In this document: positions 25,509 to 33,068 of the stretch, piece after piece | How the letters are laid out: every line of letters starts with the position of its first letter | Position numbering within the stretch: position 1 is the stretch's first letter | NCBI GenBank assembly: GCA_013043295.1 | Contig: JABDOO010000016.1 | Location: 1-42,680 of the forward strand | Origin: Candidatus Nitrosopumilus sp. | GTDB taxonomy: Archaea > Thermoproteota > Nitrososphaeria > Nitrososphaerales > Nitrosopumilaceae | DNA: 42,680 nt | Reading direction: 5' to 3' | The notes under the pieces: generated by a model | What the model saw: the letters and a program-made list of their open reading frames with translations, nothing else | The model's database searches: none | What the model was told of the DNA's origin: nothing | Translations under genes and position numbers: made by a program

Positions 25509-25602
25509 AAATTTTCTCAGTATCAAATCTATTTAGATGTTTCATAGTATGGTGCTTTGTTCTCAACCCAAACTTTAGATGTTTATCATTTAATACATAA
25601 TT

Positions 25603-25719
25603 GTGGAAGAAACTGAGATTGGATCGTTTGTTTTATGGTCTGCCATTACTGGATTAATTATGCTGGTCACTGGCATCAGCTATCGTGCTTACAGTAAGAA
25701 AACAAAGATTTCTTCCTGA
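25603..25719 (+). CDS. 38-residue single-TM microprotein
   Basis: A GTG-started short ORF: METxxGSFVLWSAITGLIML-type helix (about residues 8-29) followed by a basic cytoplasmic tail YRAYSKKTK. The hydrophobic/basic design fits a small membrane subunit or regulator. The opposing SDR gene ends 20 nt downstream. It is supported only by composition and by filling an otherwise empty 213-nt spacer. Confidence 0.5.
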   Translation: MEETEIGSFVLWSAITGLIMLVTGISYRAYSKKTKISS

Positions 25720-25739
25720 AAAATTATTTACTTGAAATG

Positions 25740-26501
25740 CTATCCTTCTGAAGCTGTCTTGCCACCATCTACATTTAGGATGGTTCCTGTTACCCAGTTT
25801 GCTTCATCTGATGCCAAATATAGTGCTGCATTTGCAACATCTACTGGCTCTCCTACCCTTGCAAGAGGTAATCTTTCTTCTAGTACTTTTCTTGCTTGAG
25901 GATCATCAAGGTATGGTTTTATCATTCCCGAATTGATAATTCCCGGATTAACACAATTGCATCTGATATTTTTTCTTGCATATTCGACTGCTATTGATTT
26001 TGTAAACATGGAAATTGCAGCTTTGGTAGATGAGTATACCGCCAAGTGGACTCTGGGAATGGCCCTTTCACTAGAAATAGAACCGATGTTAACGATTGAA
26101 CCGCTTTTGACATCTGACATTTTTGTCAATACTGATTTTGTCATATGAAATACCCCTAACAAGTTAATGTCAATTAATTTTTTAATCTCTGAATCATTCA
26201 TTTCGTGAAAATGTGTCGGATCATTGATAGCTCCTGCATTATTTACCAGGATGTCTATTTTACCATAGGTATCCATGATTTGATTTACTGCTTGTGATAC
26301 TTGTGATTCATCTGTCAAATCACATGATATGGATGCCGTTAATTCTTCATTTCCTATCTCTTTTCTGGTTGATTCTAGTTGTTCCAAATTTCTTGCAACA
26401 AGTACTACTTTGGCTCCTTCTTCTGCAAATCTCTTGGATATTCCTTTCCCGATATCACTTGAAGCTCCTGTAACAATGGCTACTTTATCATTTAATCTCA
26501 T
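25740..26501 (-). CDS. Short-chain dehydrogenase/reductase (SDR), FabG-like
   Basis: A 253-residue NAD(P)-dependent oxidoreductase. The cofactor motif is TGASSDIGKGI, then NNAG, then catalytic Ser in IVNIGSISS and Y-x-x-x-K in AVYSSTKAAI. The C-terminal NVDGGKTASEG is typical of the classical family. TTCTATAAAG lies about 25 bp before the ATG. It neighbours a 3-hydroxyisobutyrate-dehydrogenase-like gene on the same strand 47 nt upstream. The substrate is undetermined; 3-oxoacyl or hydroxy-acid substrates are guesses. Confidence 0.9.
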   Translation of the reverse strand: MRLNDKVAIVTGASSDIGKGISKRFAEEGAKVVLVARNLEQLESTRKEIGNEELTASISCDLTDESQVSQAVNQIMDTYGKIDILVNNAGAINDPTHFHEMNDSEIKKLIDINLLGVFHMTKSVLTKMSDVKSGSIVNIGSISSERAIPRVHLAVYSSTKAAISMFTKSIAVEYARKNIRCNCVNPGIINSGMIKPYLDDPQARKVLEERLPLARVGEPVDVANAALYLASDEANWVTGTILNVDGGKTASEG

Positions 26502-26548
26502 AATTATGGGTAGTTCTCATACTTTATAGAATTTTTGTTGAATCCTAT

Positions 26549-27439
26549 TCATGATTTTTGTTGATTTCTGTTGTTATTTTTTTTAAAAAGCTCTATTATT
26601 CCTGTGTAATCAATTTCACCAAATCCTGCATCAACCGCATTTCCATACACTTCTTCAGCTTTTGAAATCATTGGCAAATCAATACCTAATTCTTTTGCGG
26701 TATTTGTCATGGTTGAAATGTCTTTTTTTAAATTGGCTAATGTGAATGTCGTGTTATATTTCCCATCAATCATCTTGAAAGCCTTCTTTTCACTCATGCC
26801 TGTTTTAAAATAAGTAGAGTTTAAAATTTCTAAAAATATTTTGGGATCTACTCCTGATTTTTCCATTAACATAATCCCCTCTGATAATGATAAAGCCAGC
26901 ATTGCAATTTGAAGATTCATAGCTAATTTTACAGAATGAGCAATTCCACTATCTCCTAGGAAAAATACTTTGTTTGCAATGGCATTCAATACATTTTGAC
27001 ATTCATCAAAACTTTCTTTATTTCCAGATGCCATCATGACCAAGTCTCCTGTAATGGCAACATTTGGGCCTCCCATAACTGGAACATCTAATTTGTTTAT
27101 ACCATATTCTGAAAATTTCTTTGAAATAATTTTTGATTCTGATGGTTCAATTGTACTCATATCTGCAACAATCAGGTTTTCATGCTTTCCTTCAATGATA
27201 CCATTTTTTTCAAATGATACTTGTCTTACTGCTTTTGCATCTTTTACTATTATGATGAGCAATTCTGATTTTTCTGCAACCTCTTTGGGCGTATCTACAA
27301 TTATTGCGCCCTTTTTTTCTAATTCTGATGTTTTCTCTTTTGTTCTATTATATGCGGTAATCTCAAAATTTGATTCTAGCAAATTTAGTGCAACAGCATT
27401 GCCTAGCATTCCTAATCCGATTATGCCAACTTTATTCAT
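26549..27439 (-). CDS. 3-hydroxyisobutyrate dehydrogenase-family oxidoreductase
   Basis: A 296-residue beta-hydroxyacid dehydrogenase. The Rossmann motif is GIIGLGMLGNAVALNLLES with YNRTKEK after strand 2. The substrate-binding DVPVMGGPNVAITGDLVMM corresponds to the family's DAPVSGG region, and the catalytic Lys lies in SVKLAMNLQ. It follows the unknown 27463-27849 gene by 23 nt and is likely co-transcribed with it. In such organisms it could serve succinic-semialdehyde/hydroxyacid metabolism, but the sequence does not fix the substrate. Confidence 0.9.
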   Translation of the reverse strand: MNKVGIIGLGMLGNAVALNLLESNFEITAYNRTKEKTSELEKKGAIIVDTPKEVAEKSELLIIIVKDAKAVRQVSFEKNGIIEGKHENLIVADMSTIEPSESKIISKKFSEYGINKLDVPVMGGPNVAITGDLVMMASGNKESFDECQNVLNAIANKVFFLGDSGIAHSVKLAMNLQIAMLALSLSEGIMLMEKSGVDPKIFLEILNSTYFKTGMSEKKAFKMIDGKYNTTFTLANLKKDISTMTNTAKELGIDLPMISKAEEVYGNAVDAGFGEIDYTGIIELFKKNNNRNQQKS

Positions 27440-27462
27440 CTTTTTTAATTCCCTGAGAACTG

Positions 27463-27849
27463 CTAATGTCTTTCTTCATCTTGTATTTCCCAATGTTTGT
27501 TTCCAAATCTTGAAGCAACAAATTCTATCTGACCTATTGTCTTTTCACCTTTTTTTACTTTGGCAAAATCAAATTTTTTCATTTTAATTATTTTTTCTTT
27601 AGGCTTGTATCCTCCTTCTATAACTTTGACTTTGAATCGTTTACTTGCTTTAATGATCATTTTTCTAGCACTTTGAACGTCTCCAATCCATGAAAACATT
27701 TCAAAGTCTCCAAAATTTTCTGTGGATACATTGTATCCATATAATCTAGCTTCTAGTTTGATGGATTGTTTTTTAGCCTGTGCATTTAACCATGAAATAA
27801 CTTCCTGGCCATGTCCTTTTTCAACTCCAAACGTTTCTGAATCTCCCAT
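27463..27849 (-). CDS. Conserved-looking protein of unknown function
   Basis: A 128-residue soluble protein, unrecognised. The N-terminal half is mixed alpha/beta (VISWLNAQAKKQSIKLEARL, MFSWIGDVQSARKMIIKASK) and the second half is Lys-rich and beta-prone (KVKVIEGGYKPKEK). There are no cysteines, no membrane segments and no clear catalytic motif. It heads a probable operon with the 3-hydroxyisobutyrate-dehydrogenase-like gene (23-nt gap). Confidence 0.65.
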   Translation of the reverse strand: MGDSETFGVEKGHGQEVISWLNAQAKKQSIKLEARLYGYNVSTENFGDFEMFSWIGDVQSARKMIIKASKRFKVKVIEGGYKPKEKIIKMKKFDFAKVKKGEKTIGQIEFVASRFGNKHWEIQDEERH

Positions 27850-27932
27850 TACATTAGATTCACAATATTAAACCATAATAATCATTTTCAAATAATTGTT
27901 AAACTAAAATATCGATTTAACTGCTATCTTTT

Positions 27933-28304
27933 ATGCTCACAATTGATTGTAAAGATGTTGAACCAATAAAGAATGAATTACTAGTTTATGTGGCAGATCA
28001 GGTTGCAGCAATTCCGACATTAAAACATCAACAATTTACTCTGTCTGCATTGGATGATGATGAAATAATTGATACTGCTGAGGTTATTTCTGCAATTAAG
28101 GAATACTTGGATTCTATTGATGAGGGAAGAAATTTTGCAGTAATTTCAAACAACAATGTAATTAATATCACATCTATTTCTGGACGAGTTATTGAACGAA
28201 GTGTTAATGAATCTCAACATGAAATGTTTTCATGCACTCATTGTGGATTTGTAACTCAATACCAAGTTGAATTAAATACTCATATGCGAATTCATTACAT
28301 CTAA
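27933..28304 (+). CDS. Protein with C-terminal C2H2 zinc finger
   Basis: A 123-residue protein. Residues 1-95 form an unrecognised acidic alpha/beta domain. Residues 99-123 are a canonical C2H2 finger: FSCTHCGFVTQYQVELNTHM then RIHYI. Probably a small DNA- or RNA-binding protein with a dimerisation or effector N terminus (inference). The stop shares a CTAA tetranucleotide with the convergent membrane protein gene. Confidence 0.72.
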   Translation: MLTIDCKDVEPIKNELLVYVADQVAAIPTLKHQQFTLSALDDDEIIDTAEVISAIKEYLDSIDEGRNFAVISNNNVINITSISGRVIERSVNESQHEMFSCTHCGFVTQYQVELNTHMRIHYI

Positions 28305-28594
28305 TCTTTTTTTAAAATTGTAAATAATTTGTTTCTTTTAATTACTGGGTTTTCTGTAGACAGTGAAAAATCATAATGTGAAAATCTGTTTTTATATTCT
28401 ATAATATAGTTATGTGCAACTTTAGCGGTTTTGAAATTTGTCCTGATACCATCTATGTTAATTTGATTTCCAAAAACATCATAACTTATTATTTTATATT
28501 GATATGGTTTTACAATGCATTTAGTACAATACCATAAAATTCCAAATACTAACACAAAGAAACCTGTGACAAACCTGTCTGTGATTTTTCTCAC
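28301..28594 (-). CDS. Small membrane protein, unknown family
   Basis: About 97 residues from the GTG at 28594. One or two hydrophobic stretches (VTGFFVLVFGILWYCTKCIV) are followed by a beta-prone domain (IISYDVFGNQINIDGIRT) and a helical, basic C terminus. A longer form starting TTG at 28639 is possible. The GTG is preferred because it lies 25.5 bp from the centre of a palindromic TTATAA shared with the divergent gene. Its Lys codons (ILKKD) give a T-run after the stop of the convergent finger gene. Confidence 0.6.
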   Translation of the reverse strand: MRKITDRFVTGFFVLVFGILWYCTKCIVKPYQYKIISYDVFGNQINIDGIRTNFKTAKVAHNYIIEYKNRFSHYDFSLSTENPVIKRNKLFTILKKD

Positions 28595-28655
28595 AAATTG
28601 ATTTTCAACAGGATCTTTATAAGCACTGATTACACACAATGTTTGTGAAAAAATC
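28583..28655. promoter_or_regulatory. Symmetric bidirectional promoter with inverted repeats
   Basis: Palindromic TTATAA (28617-28622) sits exactly midway between two divergent GTG starts (28594 minus, 28645 plus), 25.5 bp from each. It is also midway between inverted arms: GATTTTTCTCACAAA (28583-28597) and TTTGTGAAAAAATC (28642-28655). The arms match except for one inserted base and overlap both start codons. One TATA box may serve both directions, with the arms as operators. Symmetry is seen directly; function is inferred. Confidence 0.5.
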
Positions 28656-28842
28656 TTCTAAAGATAGCGTCGTTAAGGTATATTGTGAAAAATGTGATCT
28701 AGTTTTTCAATCTCGGGAAAAATTTGAAAAACATTTTGATTCTCACTCTTCTTCTGTTGCATGCGAAGTCTGTCCCATTGATACTGCTATTGCAAAATTT
28801 ATGAATCTCTTTAAGAGAAAATCCTCTCGTGAATTGGAATAA
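28645..28842 (+). CDS. Single C2H2 zinc-finger protein
   Basis: About 65 residues. Residues near 14-36 form a C2H2 finger: YCEKCDLVFQSREKFEKH then FDSH. A further CEVC follows, with a C-terminal amphipathic helix AIAKFMNLFKRKSSRE. Likely a nucleic-acid-binding regulator. The ATG at 28639 is an alternative start; the GTG at 28645 fits the shared TATA better. The inverted repeat across its start codon would allow self-regulation (inference). Confidence 0.7.
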   Translation: MKKSSKDSVVKVYCEKCDLVFQSREKFEKHFDSHSSSVACEVCPIDTAIAKFMNLFKRKSSRELE

Positions 28843-28874
28843 GTTTTTTTAACCTATTTTAACAGATTTGAAGT

Positions 28875-29540
28875 ATGAATAAAAAACCAGTAATTATTGG
28901 AGTTTTAGCCATTTCAATTATTGCTGTGATTGCAGCCTCGTTTTCTGCCCCTTCTGAAACTGTTAACCTTGATATGAGTCGAACACATGGTACAATTTCT
29001 ACTGCTATGGGTTCAGCTATTTTGGGTGATCCTTCTGCACCTATTACGATTATTGAATTTGGTGATTACCAATGTCATCAATGTTACAATTGGTTCCATA
29101 ATACAAAACCTACTATAACCAGAGATTATATTGAAACTGGAAAAGCAAATATGATATTTGTTGACCTTGCATTTTTGGGACGCGATTCTCCTATTGCAGC
29201 TCAGGCAACCTATTGCGCTGAAGATCAAGACATGTATTGGGAATATCATGATATGCTATACGGAGCTCAAGAATCTCAAATTGATAATGGATGGGCAAAT
29301 TCTGAAAGACTAAAAGCATTTGCATTTAGCTTGGGACTTGACATGGAATTATTTGAGAGCTGTCTTGACTCTGGAAAATATTCAAAACGTGTACAGTATA
29401 ATTCTCAACAAGCAAGAGAAAATGGTGTAAGAGGAACTCCTGGATTCTTTATTGTTGGACCTAATGGCCAACAAGAACAAATTGGTGGGGCACAACCATA
29501 CCCTGTCTTTAAAGAAATAATGGATTCCATGGTACTATGA
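28875..29540 (+). CDS. DsbA-like thiol-disulfide oxidoreductase (CHQC)
   Basis: A 221-residue exported, membrane-anchored thioredoxin-fold protein. The hydrophobic N terminus (about 6-24) is an uncleaved anchor or signal. The active site is C67-H-Q-C70 in FGDYQCHQCYNW, a CxxC with an uncommon dipeptide, and the cis-Pro loop is VRGTPGFFIVG. The inserted helical domain contains two extra Cys (ATYCAEDQ and ESCLDSG). It overlaps the following four-TM gene by 4 nt, suggesting that protein is its redox partner. It would act on exported proteins outside the membrane. Confidence 0.9.
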   Translation: MNKKPVIIGVLAISIIAVIAASFSAPSETVNLDMSRTHGTISTAMGSAILGDPSAPITIIEFGDYQCHQCYNWFHNTKPTITRDYIETGKANMIFVDLAFLGRDSPIAAQATYCAEDQDMYWEYHDMLYGAQESQIDNGWANSERLKAFAFSLGLDMELFESCLDSGKYSKRVQYNSQQARENGVRGTPGFFIVGPNGQQEQIGGAQPYPVFKEIMDSMVL

Positions 29541-30022
29541 TTAGTACTTTCAAACTTGTTTTTTCTAATGTAAAATTTATTGGAATATCTTTACTAATTT
29601 TTATTCCAATGCTTGTTGTATTACTCACTATCAGTGAGTATATTTTCTTTGAACCCTATGTAATAAGCCACATACCACAGGGAAGTGAATTTGGATTTAC
29701 TCTAATTGTTATACTGTCTGTATTATCTGCAATCGTTATTCCAATGAACATTTACCGAATTAACATGTTAAAAATCTCCAAACAAAAAATGGGAGGTGGT
29801 GTTTTTGGTTCAATAATTGGTGCTGCTGCAGGAGCTTGTAGTTGTGGTCCAATTGGATTTGCAGTGATCTCTACATTTGGATCTGTTGGAGCTACAGCAA
29901 CTGCATTTTTAACAAATTATGAAATCCCAATTAGGATAATTGCTATTGCCATATTGGCTGTAACTTACTTTACCACTGTAAAATCATTAAAAATTGAATG
30001 TAAACTTGATCCCTCATCATAA
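29537..30022 (+). CDS. Four-TM protein with CSC motif, DsbA partner candidate
   Basis: A 161-residue membrane protein with about four hydrophobic helices. A Gly/Ala-rich segment GAAAGACSCGPIGFAVIST in the second half carries the only close cysteine pair (C-S-C), placed at the membrane interface. Its start overlaps the DsbA-like gene (ATGA), so translation is coupled. By analogy with CcdA/DsbD or VKOR partners it could pass electrons to or from the DsbA-like protein, but it does not show their usual motifs. Confidence 0.7.
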   Translation: MISTFKLVFSNVKFIGISLLIFIPMLVVLLTISEYIFFEPYVISHIPQGSEFGFTLIVILSVLSAIVIPMNIYRINMLKISKQKMGGGVFGSIIGAAAGACSCGPIGFAVISTFGSVGATATAFLTNYEIPIRIIAIAILAVTYFTTVKSLKIECKLDPSS

Positions 30023-30095
30023 TTAATTAGAAATTACCATTTAGGCAAATTTTTGCAACCTTGGAATGTATCTTATAGGTATCTTATGATTAATT

Positions 30096-30173
30096 ATGAC
30101 ATTCCTCTTTGTTCCTATCAGACCTAGTAGAAGAGATCCAGATGCTGACGAAATTGAGGATTCTGAAGATTAG
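30096..30173 (+). CDS. Possible 25-residue acidic peptide
   Basis: A short ORF, MTFLFVPIRPSRRDPDADE then an acidic end. TCTTATAGG lies about 21 bp upstream and a T-run follows the stop. A hydrophobic start, basic middle and acidic tail look non-random, but the length is too short to be sure. It is the only gene-like feature in the 235-nt spacer before the archaeosortase-like gene. Confidence 0.3.
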   Translation: MTFLFVPIRPSRRDPDADEIEDSED

Positions 30174-30257
30174 TTTTTCCTCAATTCCATTAAATTTTCA
30201 TTAATTTTACAAATTAGCAAGTCGAGATATTTATTTGCCTTTTTTCGAATTACCCTG

Positions 30258-31196
30258 ATGATGAATTGGAGTATAATTTTTGGAATCATCATCATTTCAA
30301 GCCCTATTCTTTTTGCAATGATTGCATTCCCTGACTCTATAGCTTGGAGTTGGAATGAAGGACGTGGTGGATACTTTTTTGCTCTTATTTTTGTTGTTGC
30401 CGAATTAATTGGATTAAAAATCGTCATTTCAAAGAAAAAATTACTTGCTGTAATCCCAATGGCTGTTGTTACTATTGCATATCTTATTTCATTGGAATAT
30501 GGTTTGAGAGATTACATTGTAGCATCTGCAGAATCTTTTGATGTCCAGTTAATTTACTCTTGGACATGGATGTGGGACTTTGTCGTTATGGCCATCTTTA
30601 TTGTTACAGCTCTTAGTATTTTCTTTGGAAAACGTTGGATTAGAATTGCTCCCGCAGGCCCAATATTTCTAACAGGGACTGCAATAATCCTTTCACTTGA
30701 TGCATTTTTCCCTTATGACACCCTTGGTCCATTGCAATACATTGTTCCGTACTTTGTTCAGGCAAATGTTTGGATAATTACTGTACTTGATCTTGGAACT
30801 GCTGTAGCCAGAGACAATGTGATGTTTCTAAGAGGAGAGCATGGTTCTATGGCTCTTCAAGTATTTTGGCCATCAGCTGGTGTTCATAGCATAATCATAT
30901 TTTCATTAGTTATTGGAGCATTCATGCTAAAACTAAACATTCCTAGACATAGAAAGGCAATCTATTTTGTTTTAGGGATAATTGGAACAATCACTGTTAA
31001 TTTAATCCGAATTTTTTCATTGTCTTGGTATGCACTTAAAGTAACTACAGATCCTGTTGCATGGGAAGAATATCACAAAATTGCAGGCGAGATAATGTTT
31101 TTGCCCTGGCTATTTGCATTCATTTTAGTTGTTATTATTATAGAATCTAGAAGACTCAAAAAATCTGAAGCCGCACAGACTAAAAATAAGACGTAA
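30258..31196 (+). CDS. Archaeosortase/exosortase-superfamily protein, Ser at Cys position
   Basis: A 312-residue protein with about eight membrane helices. The exosortase/archaeosortase catalytic layout is visible but altered. The segment WPSAGVHS aligns with the family's AC(S/T)GxxS, so the catalytic Cys is replaced by S206. The conserved Arg follows as R251 in VNLIRIFSLSW, and the conserved His as H273 in EEYHKIAGEIMFLPW. Archaeosortases cut C-terminal sorting tripartite signals of exported proteins. A thaumarchaeal Ser-type branch exists as I recall. TATA-like ATTTAT lies 26 bp upstream. The end overlaps convergent dinB by 17 nt. Confidence 0.8.
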   Translation: MMNWSIIFGIIIISSPILFAMIAFPDSIAWSWNEGRGGYFFALIFVVAELIGLKIVISKKKLLAVIPMAVVTIAYLISLEYGLRDYIVASAESFDVQLIYSWTWMWDFVVMAIFIVTALSIFFGKRWIRIAPAGPIFLTGTAIILSLDAFFPYDTLGPLQYIVPYFVQANVWIITVLDLGTAVARDNVMFLRGEHGSMALQVFWPSAGVHSIIIFSLVIGAFMLKLNIPRHRKAIYFVLGIIGTITVNLIRIFSLSWYALKVTTDPVAWEEYHKIAGEIMFLPWLFAFILVVIIIESRRLKKSEAAQTKNKT

Positions 31197-32274
31197 TGTC
31201 TCTTTGCCCTTCGATATCTGAAAGCTCTGACACTTTTACCCCTAGCCTCCTTATTGTCATTTTTTGATTTTCCATTGCTTCTTTTAAAAGAAATTCTGCA
31301 GTTTTTTGTAATTCTTCAATACTTGTAGTGGGATTTCTCAGCATTTTTGATTTTGATTTATTTGATAAATCTGATTGAACAAAATGTATTCCCACTGATT
31401 TGAACATTCTGTTATTCTTCTTGACTACGTCATGTACTTCTGTACATAATTCCATCATGTTTTCAAATAAAAATTGATAATCTTTAGAATCTTTTTTCAA
31501 TGTAGTGATTTTGCTATACTGTATACTTGCCTCACGTTCTTTTACTGGTTCATCGTCTTTACCTCTAACTGCATTGTAGATGTAAGCTCCTGTTTTTCTA
31601 CCAAATTCTTTATTCAATGTAAAAATATCAATTTTTTTTAAATCTTGTATGGTTTCCAAGTTCATTTCTAAAAATTTCTTTTCTGTTTTTTTACCGATAC
31701 CTGGTATGGTTCTAATTTTTAATGGCTCCAAAAATTCTTCAACTCTTTCTTGAGATACTGTTGTTAAACCATCTGGTTTTTGAAAATCTGATGCAATTTT
31801 TGAAATTAATTTATTTGGTGATATCCCTATTGAACAACTCAGTTTTAATTTATCTCTGATAGCATTTTTAATTTGTTGTGCTAAATGATTTGCTTTTTCA
31901 AAATTCCCTTCTACCCTTTCAGTTACATCCAAGTATGCTTCATCCCTGCCCACATATTCAAAAATATCTGCATTTTCTTTCATTATTTCCATAGCTTTTT
32001 CTGATACTTCTGAATAAAATTCGAAATCGACTGGTAAAAATACGGCATCTTTTCTTTCTTCTAATCTTTTTTTTGCAAAAGAAATTGGAATTCCTGATTT
32101 TACTCCATATTTTCTTGCAGTGTAATTAGCAGTAGCTATGGCGCCACTGTCTCCACCTCTATCGGAAAACACACAAACACAAACTGGTTTGGATTTTAAT
32201 TGCGGTGATCTTGTCTCTTCGCACTGTGCATAAAAATAATCAAAATCTATGTGGAAAACTATTCTTGTTTCCAA
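31180..32274 (-). CDS. dinB: DNA polymerase IV (Y-family, Dpo4/DinB)
   Basis: A 364-residue lesion-bypass polymerase. The palm motif HIDFDYFYAQCEE holds the first catalytic Asp; GRDEAYLDVT holds the Asp-Glu pair (SIDE in most relatives, here GRDE). The finger segment SGAIATANYTARKYGVKSG is present. The helix-hairpin-helix IPGIGKKTEKKF and the little-finger domain follow. The last residues QRDITSYF fit a PCNA-interacting QxxIxxYF box exactly. Start TTG at 32274 begins METRIVFHIDF. It overlaps the archaeosortase-like gene end by 17 nt. Confidence 0.95.
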   Translation of the reverse strand: METRIVFHIDFDYFYAQCEETRSPQLKSKPVCVCVFSDRGGDSGAIATANYTARKYGVKSGIPISFAKKRLEERKDAVFLPVDFEFYSEVSEKAMEIMKENADIFEYVGRDEAYLDVTERVEGNFEKANHLAQQIKNAIRDKLKLSCSIGISPNKLISKIASDFQKPDGLTTVSQERVEEFLEPLKIRTIPGIGKKTEKKFLEMNLETIQDLKKIDIFTLNKEFGRKTGAYIYNAVRGKDDEPVKEREASIQYSKITTLKKDSKDYQFLFENMMELCTEVHDVVKKNNRMFKSVGIHFVQSDLSNKSKSKMLRNPTTSIEELQKTAEFLLKEAMENQKMTIRRLGVKVSELSDIEGQRDITSYF

Positions 32275-32347
32275 TACTATGCTATCTATACCTGATTATT
32301 ACTGTATTGTGGATTCATCTAAATATTGATGGTGATGTAGAATTTTC

Positions 32348-32587
32348 ATGGATTATCCTTTATCCGTAGATGAAAATGGTGTAAATCTTAAACCTGAAAA
32401 GATGGAAAAGGAAAAACTCTATCATTGCATTTTCAAGAATAAAGCTATGTTAATTTTCAAGGATTCTCAAGAGGTTCTAAATTGTTATGAAATCGAAGAG
32501 GCAGATTTAGTCGAGCAAATTAAAAAAATTGATAGTGATGACGATCTTGAAAAATTATTTGAAGATTATTTGAAAGGAAATACCTGA
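32348..32587 (+). CDS. Small acidic protein, unknown
   Basis: A 79-residue soluble protein, unrecognised. The first half is beta-prone (LYHCIFKNKAMLIFKD, EVLNCYEIEE) and the C-terminal 30 residues are an acidic helix (VEQIKKIDSDDDLEKLFEDY). ATCTAAATATTG lies 25 bp before the ATG. It precedes alba on the same strand by 49 nt; whether they share a transcript is unclear. Confidence 0.62.
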   Translation: MDYPLSVDENGVNLKPEKMEKEKLYHCIFKNKAMLIFKDSQEVLNCYEIEEADLVEQIKKIDSDDDLEKLFEDYLKGNT

Positions 32588-32636
32588 AAAATTAAATAAA
32601 AGCGAGAGAGAAATTTGTTATAACAGGAATAGAAAA

Positions 32637-33068
32637 TTGAGCAACAATAAAAAATCTAAAGACGCAGAAGACATCTTATCAGAATTTGATTCAAGAAATA
32701 AACCTGAACCAACACCAGAACCTGAACCAACACCAGAAAGTAAATCAGACTCTGTCAATGATAATAATAATTCTAAACAATCTTCAAATTCTACAGAGGA
32801 TCGTGATGTAATTTTTGTTGGTACAAAACCTCTGATGACATATGTTTCTGCAACTTTAACACAATTATCCACCAGATCTACTGTAACAATCAAAGCTCGA
32901 GGTAAAAGAATCACACAGGCTGTAGATGTATCTCAAATGATAGTAAAGCGTATGGATTCCGTAGGATATGTGATTAGTGATGTAAGAATTTCATCTGATT
33001 CCTTAACGTCTCAAGACGGAAAGCAACGTAATGTTTCTACAATGGAAATTGATATTTCAAAAAACTAG
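32637..33068 (+). CDS. albA: Alba chromatin protein with acidic Pro/Glu N-terminal extension
   Basis: Archaeal DNA/RNA-binding chromatin protein. Residues about 57-143 are the Alba fold: VIFVGTKPLMTYVSATLTQL, then TIKARGKRITQAVDVSQMI with the nucleic-acid-binding RGK, and IDISKN at the end. Residues 1-56 are an unusual extension with PEPTPEPEPTPES and a Ser/Asn-rich stretch, so the protein is about 50 residues longer than typical Alba. The start is TTG, with AGGAA about 6 nt before it. Part of the extension is encoded by an exact 18-bp tandem duplication. Confidence 0.92.
   Translation: MSNNKKSKDAEDILSEFDSRNKPEPTPEPEPTPESKSDSVNDNNNSKQSSNSTEDRDVIFVGTKPLMTYVSATLTQLSTRSTVTIKARGKRITQAVDVSQMIVKRMDSVGYVISDVRISSDSLTSQDGKQRNVSTMEIDISKN
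32703..32738 (+). repeat. 18-bp perfect tandem repeat in alba
   Basis: CCTGAACCAACACCAGAA occurs twice head to tail (32703-32720 and 32721-32738), encoding PEPTPE twice. The identity at third positions suggests a recent slippage or duplication event in the Alba linker. Confidence 0.9.
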
